Shown in pieces: positions 27,220 to 35,567 of a stretch of DNA of 64,000 nt. The notes under the pieces are model-generated. The model saw nothing but the letters and a program-made list of their open reading frames with translations, had not been told where the DNA came from and did not search any database. The DNA comes from UBA3537 sp965658025 (GTDB taxonomy: Bacteria > Bacteroidota > Bacteroidia > Flavobacteriales > Flavobacteriaceae). Where the stretch lies: NCBI GenBank assembly GCA_965658025.1, contig CBFHQL010000004.1:88115-152114 (forward strand), written 5' to 3'. Numbering within the stretch: the first letter of the stretch is position 1; every line of letters starts with the position of its first letter. Made by a program: the position numbers and the translations under genes.

Positions 27220-27786
27220 TTGAGTGTATATTTTATCAACAGGAAAACCCATTACATTGTAATAGGAGCCCTCAATTTTTGTGATTCCAATTTGCCCTAT
27301 CCAATCTTGTATGCCATAAGCACCAGCTTTGTCCATAGGATTGAAGTGTTGCACGTAAAAATCAATTTCTTGCTGGGTTAATGTTTTAAATGTTACTTTG
27401 GTGGAGGAATGAAAAACCGCTTCATAGTTAATTGTTTTCAGGCAGACAGAGGTAATCACTTCATGCGTATCCCCGCTAAGTTCGAGCAATATTTGAACAG
27501 CATTTTCTTTTGATGTTGGTTTGCCCAGAGCTGTGTTGTTGTGCCACACAATGGTGTCGCTTGTGATTAGAATATCTTGAGGGGCTAATTCCTCTACAAA
27601 TGCATTGGATTTCAACTTTGCTAGATAATCGGAAATTGCACTATGAACTAAGTTTTTTGGGTAGTGTTCATCGATGTGTTTTAACCGTACTTCAAAAGGA
27701 ATACCTAAAGTTTTGAGCAGTTCTTGTCGTCTTGGCGATGCTGATGCTAGGATGAGGTTTTTATCCTTTAAATAGTCTTTTAGCAT
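27193..27786 (-). CDS. maf: Maf-family nucleoside triphosphate pyrophosphatase
   Basis: 197 residues with the signature LILASASPRRQELLKTLGIP (about 11-30), ITSDTIVWHN with the catalytic Asp, and DKAGAYGIQDWIG. Maf proteins hydrolyse dTTP/UTP or modified nucleotides to limit misincorporation and have been linked to septation control. It is the last gene of the leftward run DUF2520-kdsC-maf, 9 nt after the phosphatase gene. Confidence 0.95.
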   Translation of the reverse strand: MLKDYLKDKNLILASASPRRQELLKTLGIPFEVRLKHIDEHYPKNLVHSAISDYLAKLKSNAFVEELAPQDILITSDTIVWHNNTALGKPTSKENAVQILLELSGDTHEVITSVCLKTINYEAVFHSSTKVTFKTLTQQEIDFYVQHFNPMDKAGAYGIQDWIGQIGITKIEGSYYNVMGFPVDKIYTQLLKFSKEC

Positions 27787-27795
27787 GGTTAGTGT

Positions 27796-28326
27796 TTAAT
27801 CATTTTGAGCATCAAAATCATTCATCCACAATCCTTTAACCTTCATGATTTGCTCTATTACATCTCGAGCTGCACCACAACCACCGTTTACATGAGAAAT
27901 ATAATCTGAAATGGCTTTAATTTCTGGTGCTGCATCTTGTGGACAGCAGGGTAGTCCCACGAGTTTCATTACTGGAAAGTCTGGAATATCATCACCCATG
28001 TACAAAACTTCATCTGCGTTTAAGTTGTATTTTTCTAATAATTGGTTGTAGTGCTGTACTTTGTCGTGCGCTCCCAAAATAATATCCTTTATACCTAAAC
28101 CTTCTAGGCGCTGACGAACACCTTCATTTTTCCCACCAGAGATGATACAGATATTTAATCCTGCCTCAACAGCAGCGCGTAGCGCATAGCCATCTCGTGT
28201 ATGCATTTTACGAAGTAAATCGCCATTAGTGGTCACCAAAAGCGAACTGTCGGTAAGTACACCATCTATATCAAAAATGAGCGTAGTTATGTTTTTCAAT
28301 AGCGCTTTGTAATTTTTTTTAGCCAT
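27796..28326 (-). CDS. KdsC-like HAD phosphatase
   Basis: A 176-residue C0-type HAD phosphatase without a cap. It has TLIFDIDGVLTDSSLLVTTN (nucleophile Asp in DIDGVLTD), MHTRDGYALRAA, ICIISGGKNEGV and LYMGDDIPDFPVM. VNGGCGAARDVIEQIM at the C-terminus is typical of 3-deoxy-D-manno-octulosonate 8-phosphate phosphatase, an LPS Kdo-pathway enzyme. It overlaps the DUF2520 gene by 8 nt. The specificity is likely but not proved, since the KdsC group includes related sugar phosphatases. Confidence 0.87.
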   Translation of the reverse strand: MAKKNYKALLKNITTLIFDIDGVLTDSSLLVTTNGDLLRKMHTRDGYALRAAVEAGLNICIISGGKNEGVRQRLEGLGIKDIILGAHDKVQHYNQLLEKYNLNADEVLYMGDDIPDFPVMKLVGLPCCPQDAAPEIKAISDYISHVNGGCGAARDVIEQIMKVKGLWMNDFDAQND

Positions 28327-29077
28327 GAGTTTTTTGAATTAATGTTGTTAATTGCTCGTAAAGTTTTTTGTAATCCGGATAATTTTCTAAAAGTTTCAGA
28401 TGGGTGCGTATGGTTTTTTGATCTCGTCTTTTTGCTGGTCCCGTTTGTGCCATATAGGGAGATATATGGTTTATTTTTTTTGCAGTTTCTGAAATCAAGG
28501 GCTTTAAAATTTCAAAATCTAAACTTTTTTCATCGGTTAATTCATGAGCAATACGGTATAGTTGATTGGTGAAATTATTTACAAAAACTGCAGACAAATG
28601 CAATGCTTGTCGTTGTTCGGAATCAATGGTGTATACAGGACTACCTAAGTGTTCAGCCAACGTTTTAAGCAAAAGCCGATCGCCTTTATTTGTAGTTTCA
28701 ATGCATATAGGTACATCTTTGAAATCTAATGGAGCAGTCTTTGAAAAGGTTTGCAATGGGTAAAAAACACCACGTCTGTTTTTGTTATTCAGGAACCGCA
28801 TAGGTACACTTCCAGAAGTATGCACAACCAAACGATTTTCAAATGGAAGTTGATTGGATAGTTCTTCGACATAGCCATCACTAACCGCTAAGATATAGAC
28901 ATCAGCATCGGTAAGATCATTTAAATCATGCACCTGAGTAACGTCCATCAAAGCTGTAGAACTATCAATTTTTGATCTGTTGTACCATTGGGTAAGTTTT
29001 AATTGTTCAGCGCTGTTAATGGCCTTACACAAGTGTGTACCTACATGTCCAGCTCCTAAAACAACTACAGTAATCAT
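28319..29077 (-). CDS. Rossmann-like and DUF2520 domain protein
   Basis: 252 residues. The N-terminal NAD(P)-type Rossmann domain has VVVLGAGHVGTHLCKAI (about 4-20). LAVSDGYVEEL and HTSGSVPMRFL follow, then the helical DUF2520 domain (LHLSAVFVNNFTNQLYRIAH). It resembles F420-dependent or pyrroline-5-carboxylate-reductase-like oxidoreductases, but the reaction is unknown. It heads the leftward group with the KdsC-like phosphatase and maf. Confidence 0.87.
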   Translation of the reverse strand: MITVVVLGAGHVGTHLCKAINSAEQLKLTQWYNRSKIDSSTALMDVTQVHDLNDLTDADVYILAVSDGYVEELSNQLPFENRLVVHTSGSVPMRFLNNKNRRGVFYPLQTFSKTAPLDFKDVPICIETTNKGDRLLLKTLAEHLGSPVYTIDSEQRQALHLSAVFVNNFTNQLYRIAHELTDEKSLDFEILKPLISETAKKINHISPYMAQTGPAKRRDQKTIRTHLKLLENYPDYKKLYEQLTTLIQKTHG

Positions 29078-29194
29078 AGCGCTAATTTACGCAAGAATCA
29101 GGTCTTTTAAAAGTTTACAAACTGCTTTATGAAATAATTATTAAAATTAGTGTTAAAACCATCATTTTAAAATTACTTTTTTGCAAAAAGTAAG

Positions 29195-29202
29195 TACCTT
29201 TG
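29195..29202 (+). promoter_or_regulatory. -7 promoter element of ccsBA
   Basis: TACCTTTG (TAnnTTTG), ending 25 nt before the ATG at 29228. A TTG occurs 11 nt upstream, too close to be a normal -33 box. Confidence 0.5.
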
Positions 29203-29227
29203 TCATCCACAAAATTTGTCATTTTTA

Positions 29228-32200
29228 ATGCTCAAAAAAATAGCTAACATCCTTTTTTCTACCCGTCTTACAGCTGTTCTGTTTATTGTTTATGCCGTAG
29301 CTATGGCCGTTGGTACCTTTTTGGATCAAGGGCAAAGTACATCACCAACACCATATTCGCGAACACTAATTTATAACGCCTGGTGGTTTGAAGCCATTAT
29401 GGTGCTGTTTATGGTAAATTTTGTGGGCAACATTTTCAGATATCGTTTGTTACGTAAAGAAAAATGGGCCACTCTCACGCTGCATTTATCTTTTATTTTT
29501 ATTCTGTTTGGTGCATTCATTACACGCTACCATGGATTCGAGGGGATGATGTCCATTCGCGAGGGCGCAACAGAAAACACCTTTTTATCTCAAAAAACAT
29601 ATTTGACGACGTATATCGATGGAGATTATAAAATAAATGGCCAACTCCAACGCCTTGTACACAATGATGAAGTTGATTTTTCTCCACGATTAGAAAATGA
29701 GTACACTTTAGACACTAAGTATGGAAATACGCCTGTAAGCATCACACTTACGGAATTTATTTCTGGTGCTGAAGAAGATATAGTTCCAGATGACAATGGA
29801 GAATATTACTTAAAGTTGGTAGAAGCGGGTGGAGGCGCACCACACAATCACTTCTTAAAACTTGGACAAGTAAGCAGTATTCACAATGTACTGTACGCGC
29901 TAAACAAACCCACTTCAGGAGCGATCAATTTGACTTACTCTGATGAAGGATTGACCATTCAATCTCCATTTGAGGGGGAATACATGACCATGGCAACAGG
30001 TACACAAGGCAGACTTGTAAAAGATAGTATTCAACCATTGCAGCTACGTTCTCGATACATTATTGGAAATCAAGCAGTTGTATTTCCAAAACCGGTCATA
30101 AAAGGCGTATTTGATGTAGTGAAAAAATCTGAACTTCTCAAAGGTGATGAAGATGGTATTGCCCTTCAAGTGGCTGCAAATGGAGAAGTTAAAACTGTGA
30201 AATTGCTCGGTGGTAAGGGGATGAGTAACCCCTTTAAACAAGTAACTGTTGGCGGTCTCGATTTTGCGTTTAAATATGGCTCAAAGATATTGGAACTGCC
30301 TTTTGAGATCAAACTCAATGATTTTATTGCAGAGCGTTATCCAGGCACCGAAAAAAGCTACTCATCTTTTGAAAGTAAAGTCACTGTTTTTGATAAGAGC
30401 GAAGGCGATTTTGATTTTCATATTTACATGAATAATATTCTAAACCACAGGGGCTATAAGTTTTTTCAATCCTCTTTTGATCCCGACGAAAAAGGAACTG
30501 TTTTATCTGTAAATCACGATTATTGGGGCACTTGGTTTACCTATCTTGGGTATTATTTATTGTATTTTGGTTTAATGGCTATTTTACTCAGTAAAGGCGC
30601 AAGAATGGAAGTTTTACGCAAGCAATTGGATAAAATAAAACGTAAAAAAGCTACACTTAGCGTTGTACTATTTACAATATTTTCTCTAAGCGGTTTTTCC
30701 CAAACAACACATACTTCAAACCATCAAATGCTTCGTCCTAATGAGCAACAAATCGATTCTATATTACTAGCCAATATCACCCCTGTTGAGGAGTCGGAAC
30801 GATTTGGTCATTTGGTGATTCAAGATTCAGACGGACGAATGAAACCTGTGAATACTTATGCTTCGGAACTACTGAGAAAACTTTCCAAAAAGGATACTTA
30901 TCAAAATTTTACAGCCGATCAAGTGTTTTTATCCATGCAAGAAAGCCCTCAGTTGTGGTACAACGTTCCAGTAATTTATTTAAAACCAAAAAAAGCCGAT
31001 ACAATTCGTAACTTAATCGGAATTCCAAAAACACAAAAGTATGCTGCTTTAATCGACTTTTTAGATAAAAACTTAAATTATAAACTTGGGCCTTACCTTG
31101 AAGATGCGTACAGCGCGCAAGTGCCTACAGCAATACAAAAAGAGTTTAAAGAGGCCGATCAGCGTGTGAGTCTATTGTTTAATACTCTGGAAGGCGATGC
31201 CTTGCGTCTTTTCCCACTTCCAGATGATGAAAACAACAAATGGGTTTCCCCTAAAGAATTCGTCCAAAAAGAGCTTGTCCTAACTGATTCTTTGTACGCC
31301 AACTTTATCCGAACGGGCTTTTTGGCGTATTTGGCGACTTTGCAGAATGATAAGATGCAAAAAACTGATTTTGCTCAAAGCCAAAAACTATTAGCAGCAC
31401 TAAAGAAAACGCAAAAGCGCTATGGCGGAGATGCCATGCTTTCGGATGAAAAAATTGATGCTGAGATTGCATACAACAAATACGATATTTTCAAAAAACT
31501 GTTCAGTTGGTATATGTATGCCAGCAGTTTGATGTTTGTATTATTAATTGTTCAGATTTTAAGAGACAAAAGTAAAGTATTGAAACTATCGGTAAATACC
31601 TTTAAAGTTTTACTATATGTTTGCTTTGGGCTACACACTGCTGGGCTGATTGCACGATGGTATATTTCTGGTCATGCGCCATGGAGTGATGCTTACGAAT
31701 CCATGATTTATGTGGCTTGGGCTACGATGGCATTTGGCGTAATGCTCGGCCAAAAAAGCAACCTCACTTTTGCCTCTACAGCATTTGTGACAGCCATGAT
31801 TTTGATGATCGCGCATTGGAATTGGATGGATCCTTCAATTGGTAATCTACAACCCGTATTGAATAGTTATTGGCTGATGATCCATGTGGCTATCATTGTG
31901 GGAAGTTATGGACCATTTGCTTTGGGTATGATTTTAGGAATCATCAGTCTTCTGTTGATGATTTTGACGACCAACAAGAATAAAACCAAAATGGAGTTAA
32001 ACATCAAAGAGCTAACCGTTATAAACGAAATGGCGCTAACAGTTGGTTTAGTGATGCTCACCATAGGCAATTTCTTAGGTGGTATGTGGGCCAATGAGAG
32101 TTGGGGACGTTATTGGGGATGGGATCCCAAAGAAACGTGGGCGCTTATTAGTATTATGATCTACGCTTTTGTGATTCATATGCGTTTAGTTCCAGGGCTT

Positions 32201-32413
32201 AGAAACCGATTGATTTTTAATATTGCTTCAGTGCTCGCATTTGGAAGTATTTTGATGACGTATTTTGGCGTAAATTTCTACCTCGCTGGATTGCATTCAT
32301 ATGCAAAGGACGATCAAGAAATCAGCATCACCTACATTGGCGCTAGTCTGCTTATAATTACTATTTTGAGTGTATTAGCTTACAGAAAGCACCGAAAGTT
32401 TTATACCAAATAA
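29228..32413 (+). CDS. ccsA: Fused cytochrome c biogenesis protein CcsB-CcsA (System II haem ligase)
   Basis: A 1061-residue membrane protein that exports haem and attaches it to apocytochrome c in the periplasm. The N-terminal ResB/CcsB half has membrane helices near the start and a large periplasmic region with a helix around 430-455 (TWFTYLGYYLLYFGLMAILL). Two conserved-looking soluble segments follow. The CcsA half, after about 760, has the haem-handling WWD motif WGRYWGWDPKETWAL and histidines in GLHTAG, HAPWSDAYE and GLHSYAKDD. Fusion of the two is the usual Bacteroidetes form. It converges with a HAD gene, 3 bp between stops. Confidence 0.93.
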   Translation: MLKKIANILFSTRLTAVLFIVYAVAMAVGTFLDQGQSTSPTPYSRTLIYNAWWFEAIMVLFMVNFVGNIFRYRLLRKEKWATLTLHLSFIFILFGAFITRYHGFEGMMSIREGATENTFLSQKTYLTTYIDGDYKINGQLQRLVHNDEVDFSPRLENEYTLDTKYGNTPVSITLTEFISGAEEDIVPDDNGEYYLKLVEAGGGAPHNHFLKLGQVSSIHNVLYALNKPTSGAINLTYSDEGLTIQSPFEGEYMTMATGTQGRLVKDSIQPLQLRSRYIIGNQAVVFPKPVIKGVFDVVKKSELLKGDEDGIALQVAANGEVKTVKLLGGKGMSNPFKQVTVGGLDFAFKYGSKILELPFEIKLNDFIAERYPGTEKSYSSFESKVTVFDKSEGDFDFHIYMNNILNHRGYKFFQSSFDPDEKGTVLSVNHDYWGTWFTYLGYYLLYFGLMAILLSKGARMEVLRKQLDKIKRKKATLSVVLFTIFSLSGFSQTTHTSNHQMLRPNEQQIDSILLANITPVEESERFGHLVIQDSDGRMKPVNTYASELLRKLSKKDTYQNFTADQVFLSMQESPQLWYNVPVIYLKPKKADTIRNLIGIPKTQKYAALIDFLDKNLNYKLGPYLEDAYSAQVPTAIQKEFKEADQRVSLLFNTLEGDALRLFPLPDDENNKWVSPKEFVQKELVLTDSLYANFIRTGFLAYLATLQNDKMQKTDFAQSQKLLAALKKTQKRYGGDAMLSDEKIDAEIAYNKYDIFKKLFSWYMYASSLMFVLLIVQILRDKSKVLKLSVNTFKVLLYVCFGLHTAGLIARWYISGHAPWSDAYESMIYVAWATMAFGVMLGQKSNLTFASTAFVTAMILMIAHWNWMDPSIGNLQPVLNSYWLMIHVAIIVGSYGPFALGMILGIISLLLMILTTNKNKTKMELNIKELTVINEMALTVGLVMLTIGNFLGGMWANESWGRYWGWDPKETWALISIMIYAFVIHMRLVPGLRNRLIFNIASVLAFGSILMTYFGVNFYLAGLHSYAKDDQEISITYIGASLLIITILSVLAYRKHRKFYTK

Positions 32414-32416
32414 AGC

Positions 32417-33076
32417 TTAGTCTAATATACTTTGGATGCGCTCAAAGTTGATTTCTTTATAATCCGAAATCAACATATCGGCAAGTTTATAATCTTGGTT
32501 TTTGGAATGTTCGCTTTTGTACGCCACACAAAAAATACCAGCACTTTTTGCGGCTTTTATGCCGTTGGTAGAGTCCTCGATGACGATGCATTCATTTGGT
32601 AAAACACCTGCCGATGCAGCGGCTTTAACAAAAATTTCTGGGTGTGGCTTTGAAGCTTTTAAATCGGCGCCACTCAATTTGTCTTTAAAATATTGATCTA
32701 AATCAAAACGTTTCATGACGTTGTTGATGGTAAACATAGAGGCAGAGGAGGCGAGTACAAGTATCAAACCATTAGCGTGGTAATCCAATATCAAATCTTT
32801 GACACCTTCCAATAATTGTAAATCATCATCTTCAAAAAAGAGTTTGGTAAAGTTATCCCGCTTGATTTGTACCAATTCTTGGGGATTTTGTTGAAGATTA
32901 AAATGTGTGCAAAGCTGAACACAAATGCCGTAGGTGGATTGCCCTGTAAACCCCTCATACATTTCTGAAGGCACATCAATTCCAACTTCAGAAAACATCT
33001 GTTGATACGCTTTGTGGTGTAGGGGTTCGGTGTCTACTAGTACACCATCCATATCGAATAAAACAGCTTTAAGCAT
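32417..33076 (-). CDS. HAD phosphatase, beta-phosphoglucomutase-like
   Basis: A 219-residue HAD hydrolase with an alpha-helical C1 cap. The nucleophile motif is AVLFDMDGVLVDTEPLHHKA at the N-terminus. LVLASSASMFT is motif II, SKPHPEIFVKA motif III, and CIVIEDSTNGIKAAKSAG motif IV. It belongs to the beta-phosphoglucomutase/sugar phosphatase subfamily; the substrate is not readable. The ATG at 33076 starts the canonical sequence, and a -7 box at 33104-33111 overlaps the only more upstream ATG. Confidence 0.88.
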   Translation of the reverse strand: MLKAVLFDMDGVLVDTEPLHHKAYQQMFSEVGIDVPSEMYEGFTGQSTYGICVQLCTHFNLQQNPQELVQIKRDNFTKLFFEDDDLQLLEGVKDLILDYHANGLILVLASSASMFTINNVMKRFDLDQYFKDKLSGADLKASKPHPEIFVKAAASAGVLPNECIVIEDSTNGIKAAKSAGIFCVAYKSEHSKNQDYKLADMLISDYKEINFERIQSILD

Positions 33077-33103
33077 TATTAATTTTTTGCGAAGATAATT
33101 CTT

Positions 33104-33111
33104 CAAAATTA
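33104..33111 (-). promoter_or_regulatory. -7 promoter element of the HAD phosphatase gene
   Basis: Reads TAATTTTG on the minus strand (TAnnTTTG), 27 nt before the chosen ATG. Confidence 0.5.
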
Positions 33112-33182
33112 TATTTTTTCCATTTTATTGAACAATTAATATTATTTTTTTTCTATTTTTAAGGTCTAAAATTATTGCTTCA

Positions 33183-33368
33183 ATGAAATTTGTAAAACTA
33201 TTAGGAATCACCAATACGCTGTTGTTGCTGTTGTGTGTTCTAATTATTGTAGTCTCTGAATATTTGTTTTTTTCTGGAGACCAGTTACACGGAATTTTTG
33301 TAGGGATCTGGGCGCCTATGCTTGTTGGTCTAATGATATTTTTTAAACTCTTTCGCCTTGGCCGCTAA
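33183..33368 (+). CDS. Small two-helix membrane protein (61 residues)
   Basis: A short protein with two predicted membrane helices (about 10-28, TLLLLLCVLIIVVSEYLF, and 37-57, GIFVGIWAPMLVGLMIFFKL). A central loop FFSGDQLHG separates them, and the C-terminus is basic (FRLGR). I do not recognise a named family. The clean ATG, the strongly non-random amphipathic pattern and the overlap with a second small membrane ORF argue that it is real. The function is unknown; it may be a subunit or modulator of a membrane complex. Confidence 0.6.
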   Translation: MKFVKLLGITNTLLLLLCVLIIVVSEYLFFSGDQLHGIFVGIWAPMLVGLMIFFKLFRLGR

Positions 33369-33465
33369 CGACATCGTACTCTATTTTTCCATATTTGTAT
33401 CCCTTTGCGTCGCAATCTGGGCATTTGTTCTTATCAAACAGTTCAACGATTTAGATAATAAATAG
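33358..33465 (+). CDS. Very small single-helix membrane protein (35 residues)
   Basis: A 35-codon frame starting with TTG inside the end of the previous gene (11-nt overlap) and ending in TAG at 33463-33465. It encodes an Ala-Ala-Asn-Asp-Ile start, one membrane helix (VLYFSIFVSLCVAIWAFVLI) and a polar tail KQFNDLDNK. The composition is what a genuine one-pass peptide looks like, and the overlap suggests translational coupling. Below usual annotation cut-offs. The start codon is uncertain, as is whether it is expressed. Confidence 0.5.
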   Translation: MAANDIVLYFSIFVSLCVAIWAFVLIKQFNDLDNK

Positions 33466-33484
33466 CGTTTAATAAACACTTTTA

Positions 33485-34642
33485 ATGTCAAAACAAAAAC
33501 TAGGTGAACGTACCATATGTACCCATACTGGTGCAGTGGAGGACCCTATCTTTCGAGGGGCAGTATCGCCTATATACCTCTCAACATCGTACGATTTTAT
33601 AGATCAGGATCCGAAACGCTATCCCCGCTATTTCAACACTCCTAATCAAGAATTTTTAAGTAAAAAAGTTGCCGCGTTGGAAGATGCCGAAGCTGGAATG
33701 CTTTTTTCGTCAGGAATGGCCGCCATATCAGCCGTCATGTTCACCCTACTAAAATCAGGTGACCATGCCGTAATACAAAACGATATCTATGGTGGAACGC
33801 GTAATTTTATTGAATCACATTTTAAGTCTTATGGCATAGCGTACAGCTTTACCAAGGATTTATCCTCCAGTTCATTTGAAGCATGTATAAGAGAAAATAC
33901 CAAACTTATTTATGTGGAAACTCCATCGAATCCACTCCTCAAATTAGTTGATTTGTTTGCTGTCGCAAAGCTTGCCAAAACACACAACATCACAACGGCC
34001 ATAGATAATACGTTTGCAACGCCAATCGCACAAAAACCATTGACGCTTGGAATAGATATTGTGATTCATTCGGCTACAAAATATTTTGGTGGTCATAGCG
34101 ATATAACAGCTGGTGCGGTTGCTTCATCGCAAGTAATCATCGATCAAATATGGGATTTGGCCAAAGATTTTGGTGGTAACCTTAGTGACTATTCCGTCTG
34201 GCTATTGGAACGTAGTATGAAAACATTAGCCATTCGTGTAAAAGCACAACAAAAGAATGCAAAAAAAATTGCTCGGTTTCTGGAACAACACGAAGCCATA
34301 AAACATGTGTATTACCCAGGTCTTGCTACGCATGAAAATCACCAATTAGCAAAAATCCAAATGAAAGGATTTGGCGCCATGTTGTCTTTTGAATTGTCTA
34401 ATGCATACGATACGGTTTCATTTTTAAAATCATTGCAATTGATCAAGCCCTCTATGAGTTTAGCAGGTGTAGAGAGTACGATGATTTTGCCCGCCAAAAC
34501 TTCTCATGCTTTACTTTCAAAAGCAGACCGTAAGGCGCAAGGGATTTCAGATCAATTGATACGTTTTTCTGTTGGGATTGAATCTAAAAAAGATTTGATT
34601 TTTGACATTGAACAAGCATTAAAAAACAGTAAAAACAAATAG
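33485..34642 (+). CDS. PLP-dependent trans-sulfuration enzyme, cystathionine gamma-synthase/lyase-like
   Basis: A 385-residue enzyme of the Cys/Met metabolism PLP family. It has ICTHTGAVEDPIFRGAVSPI, SSGMAAISAVMF, IYVETPSNPLLKLVDL, AIDNTFATPIAQKPLTLGID, and the PLP-Lys in IHSATKYFGGHSDITAG. SLAGVESTMILPAKTSHALL forms the substrate pocket. It may make or split cystathionine; the sequence does not separate synthase from beta- or gamma-lyase. bshB1 follows after 5 nt. Bacillithiol needs cysteine, so a sulfur-metabolism link is plausible. Confidence 0.85.
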   Translation: MSKQKLGERTICTHTGAVEDPIFRGAVSPIYLSTSYDFIDQDPKRYPRYFNTPNQEFLSKKVAALEDAEAGMLFSSGMAAISAVMFTLLKSGDHAVIQNDIYGGTRNFIESHFKSYGIAYSFTKDLSSSSFEACIRENTKLIYVETPSNPLLKLVDLFAVAKLAKTHNITTAIDNTFATPIAQKPLTLGIDIVIHSATKYFGGHSDITAGAVASSQVIIDQIWDLAKDFGGNLSDYSVWLLERSMKTLAIRVKAQQKNAKKIARFLEQHEAIKHVYYPGLATHENHQLAKIQMKGFGAMLSFELSNAYDTVSFLKSLQLIKPSMSLAGVESTMILPAKTSHALLSKADRKAQGISDQLIRFSVGIESKKDLIFDIEQALKNSKNK

Positions 34643-34647
34643 AGGTT

Positions 34648-35367
34648 ATGAACGTAGATATTCTTGCATTTGGTGCTCATCCAGACGACGTAGAGTTGAG
34701 TTGTGGGGGCACACTCCACAAAGCGATTCAAGAGGGTAAAACAGTAGCCATTATAGACCTTACCCGCGGAGAACTTGGAACACGAGGAAGTGCAGAAATC
34801 AGAGCAGAAGAAGCCAATAATGCCTCAAAAATTTTAGGGGTTCATACAAGAGAAAATTTAGAATTCCCCGATGGTTTTGTGTTTAATACTAAAGAAAACC
34901 AACTCGAAATCATAAAAAAAATACGTCACTACCAGCCAGAGATTGTCTTTTGCAATGCCGTAGAAGACCGCCATACTGATCATGCCAAATCTTCTGCTTT
35001 GGTACGCGATGCTTGTTTTTTGAGTGGGTTGATGAAAATTGAAACTCATGACAGCACTGGCGAACTCCAAAAAGCTTGGCGACCCAAAGTGGTCTACAGT
35101 TATATTCAATGGAAAAATATAACCCCAGACTTTGTGGTAGATATCAGTTCTTCTATTGAGGCGAAAATGGCTGCGGTTGCGGCGTATAAATCTCAGTTTT
35201 TTGATCCAAAAAGCAAAGCACCTGAAACGCCTATATCGAGCAAAAATTTTATGGATAGTGTCCGCTACAGAGCAGCAGACCTGGGTCGTTTGGTGCACAC
35301 AGCCTATGCCGAGGGCTTTACATCTGATCGTCTTTTGGCTGTTGAGTCCATATTTGATTTAAAATAA
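34648..35367 (+). CDS. bshB1: Bacillithiol biosynthesis deacetylase BshB1
   Basis: A 239-residue LmbE-like zinc deacetylase that removes the acetyl group from GlcNAc-malate to give GlcN-malate, the second step of bacillithiol synthesis. The zinc and catalytic motif AHPDDVELSCGGTL is near residues 10-23, with RGELGTRGS, NAVEDRHTDHAKSS (second metal-binding His) and a C-terminal YAEGFTSDRLL. The gene is 5 nt downstream of the cysteine-metabolism PLP enzyme. Its presence implies bacillithiol as the low-molecular-weight thiol. Confidence 0.93.
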   Translation: MNVDILAFGAHPDDVELSCGGTLHKAIQEGKTVAIIDLTRGELGTRGSAEIRAEEANNASKILGVHTRENLEFPDGFVFNTKENQLEIIKKIRHYQPEIVFCNAVEDRHTDHAKSSALVRDACFLSGLMKIETHDSTGELQKAWRPKVVYSYIQWKNITPDFVVDISSSIEAKMAAVAAYKSQFFDPKSKAPETPISSKNFMDSVRYRAADLGRLVHTAYAEGFTSDRLLAVESIFDLK

Positions 35368-35437
35368 ATTAAAAAAAAATCTTTGTATAAAATCTTAAAT
35401 GTGATACATTTGCATGCGCATTTTTATGTGCAAAATG

Positions 35438-35511
35438 GTGGTTGTAGCTCAGTTGGTTAGAGCGCCTGATTGTGGTTCAGGAGGTCGTCGGTTCGAGACC
35501 GATCTTCCACC
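35438..35511 (+). tRNA. tRNA-His (anticodon GTG)
   Basis: A 74-nt cloverleaf: D-arm GCTC..GAGC, anticodon stem CCTGA/TCAGG with loop TTGTGGT (anticodon GTG), T-arm GTCGG TTCGAGA CCGAT, discriminator C at 35511. A G at 35437 can supply the G-1 needed by HisRS, and CCA follows at 35512-35514. The acceptor stem has apparent T-T oppositions at pairs 5-68 and 6-67 as I align it. A terminator follows. Confidence 0.93.
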
Positions 35512-35518
35512 CCAAAAG

Positions 35519-35550
35519 AAAAAGCTTCTCTATTGTAGAGAAGCTTTTTT
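35519..35550 (+). terminator. Intrinsic terminator after tRNA-His
   Basis: A perfect 14-bp inverted repeat, AAAAAGCTTCTCTA and TAGAGAAGCTTTTT, with a 3-nt loop and an extra T. Being symmetrical it could also stop the convergent M28 peptidase transcript, whose stop is at 35568. Confidence 0.9.
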
Positions 35551-35567
35551 GGTTTTATTAATTGTTT

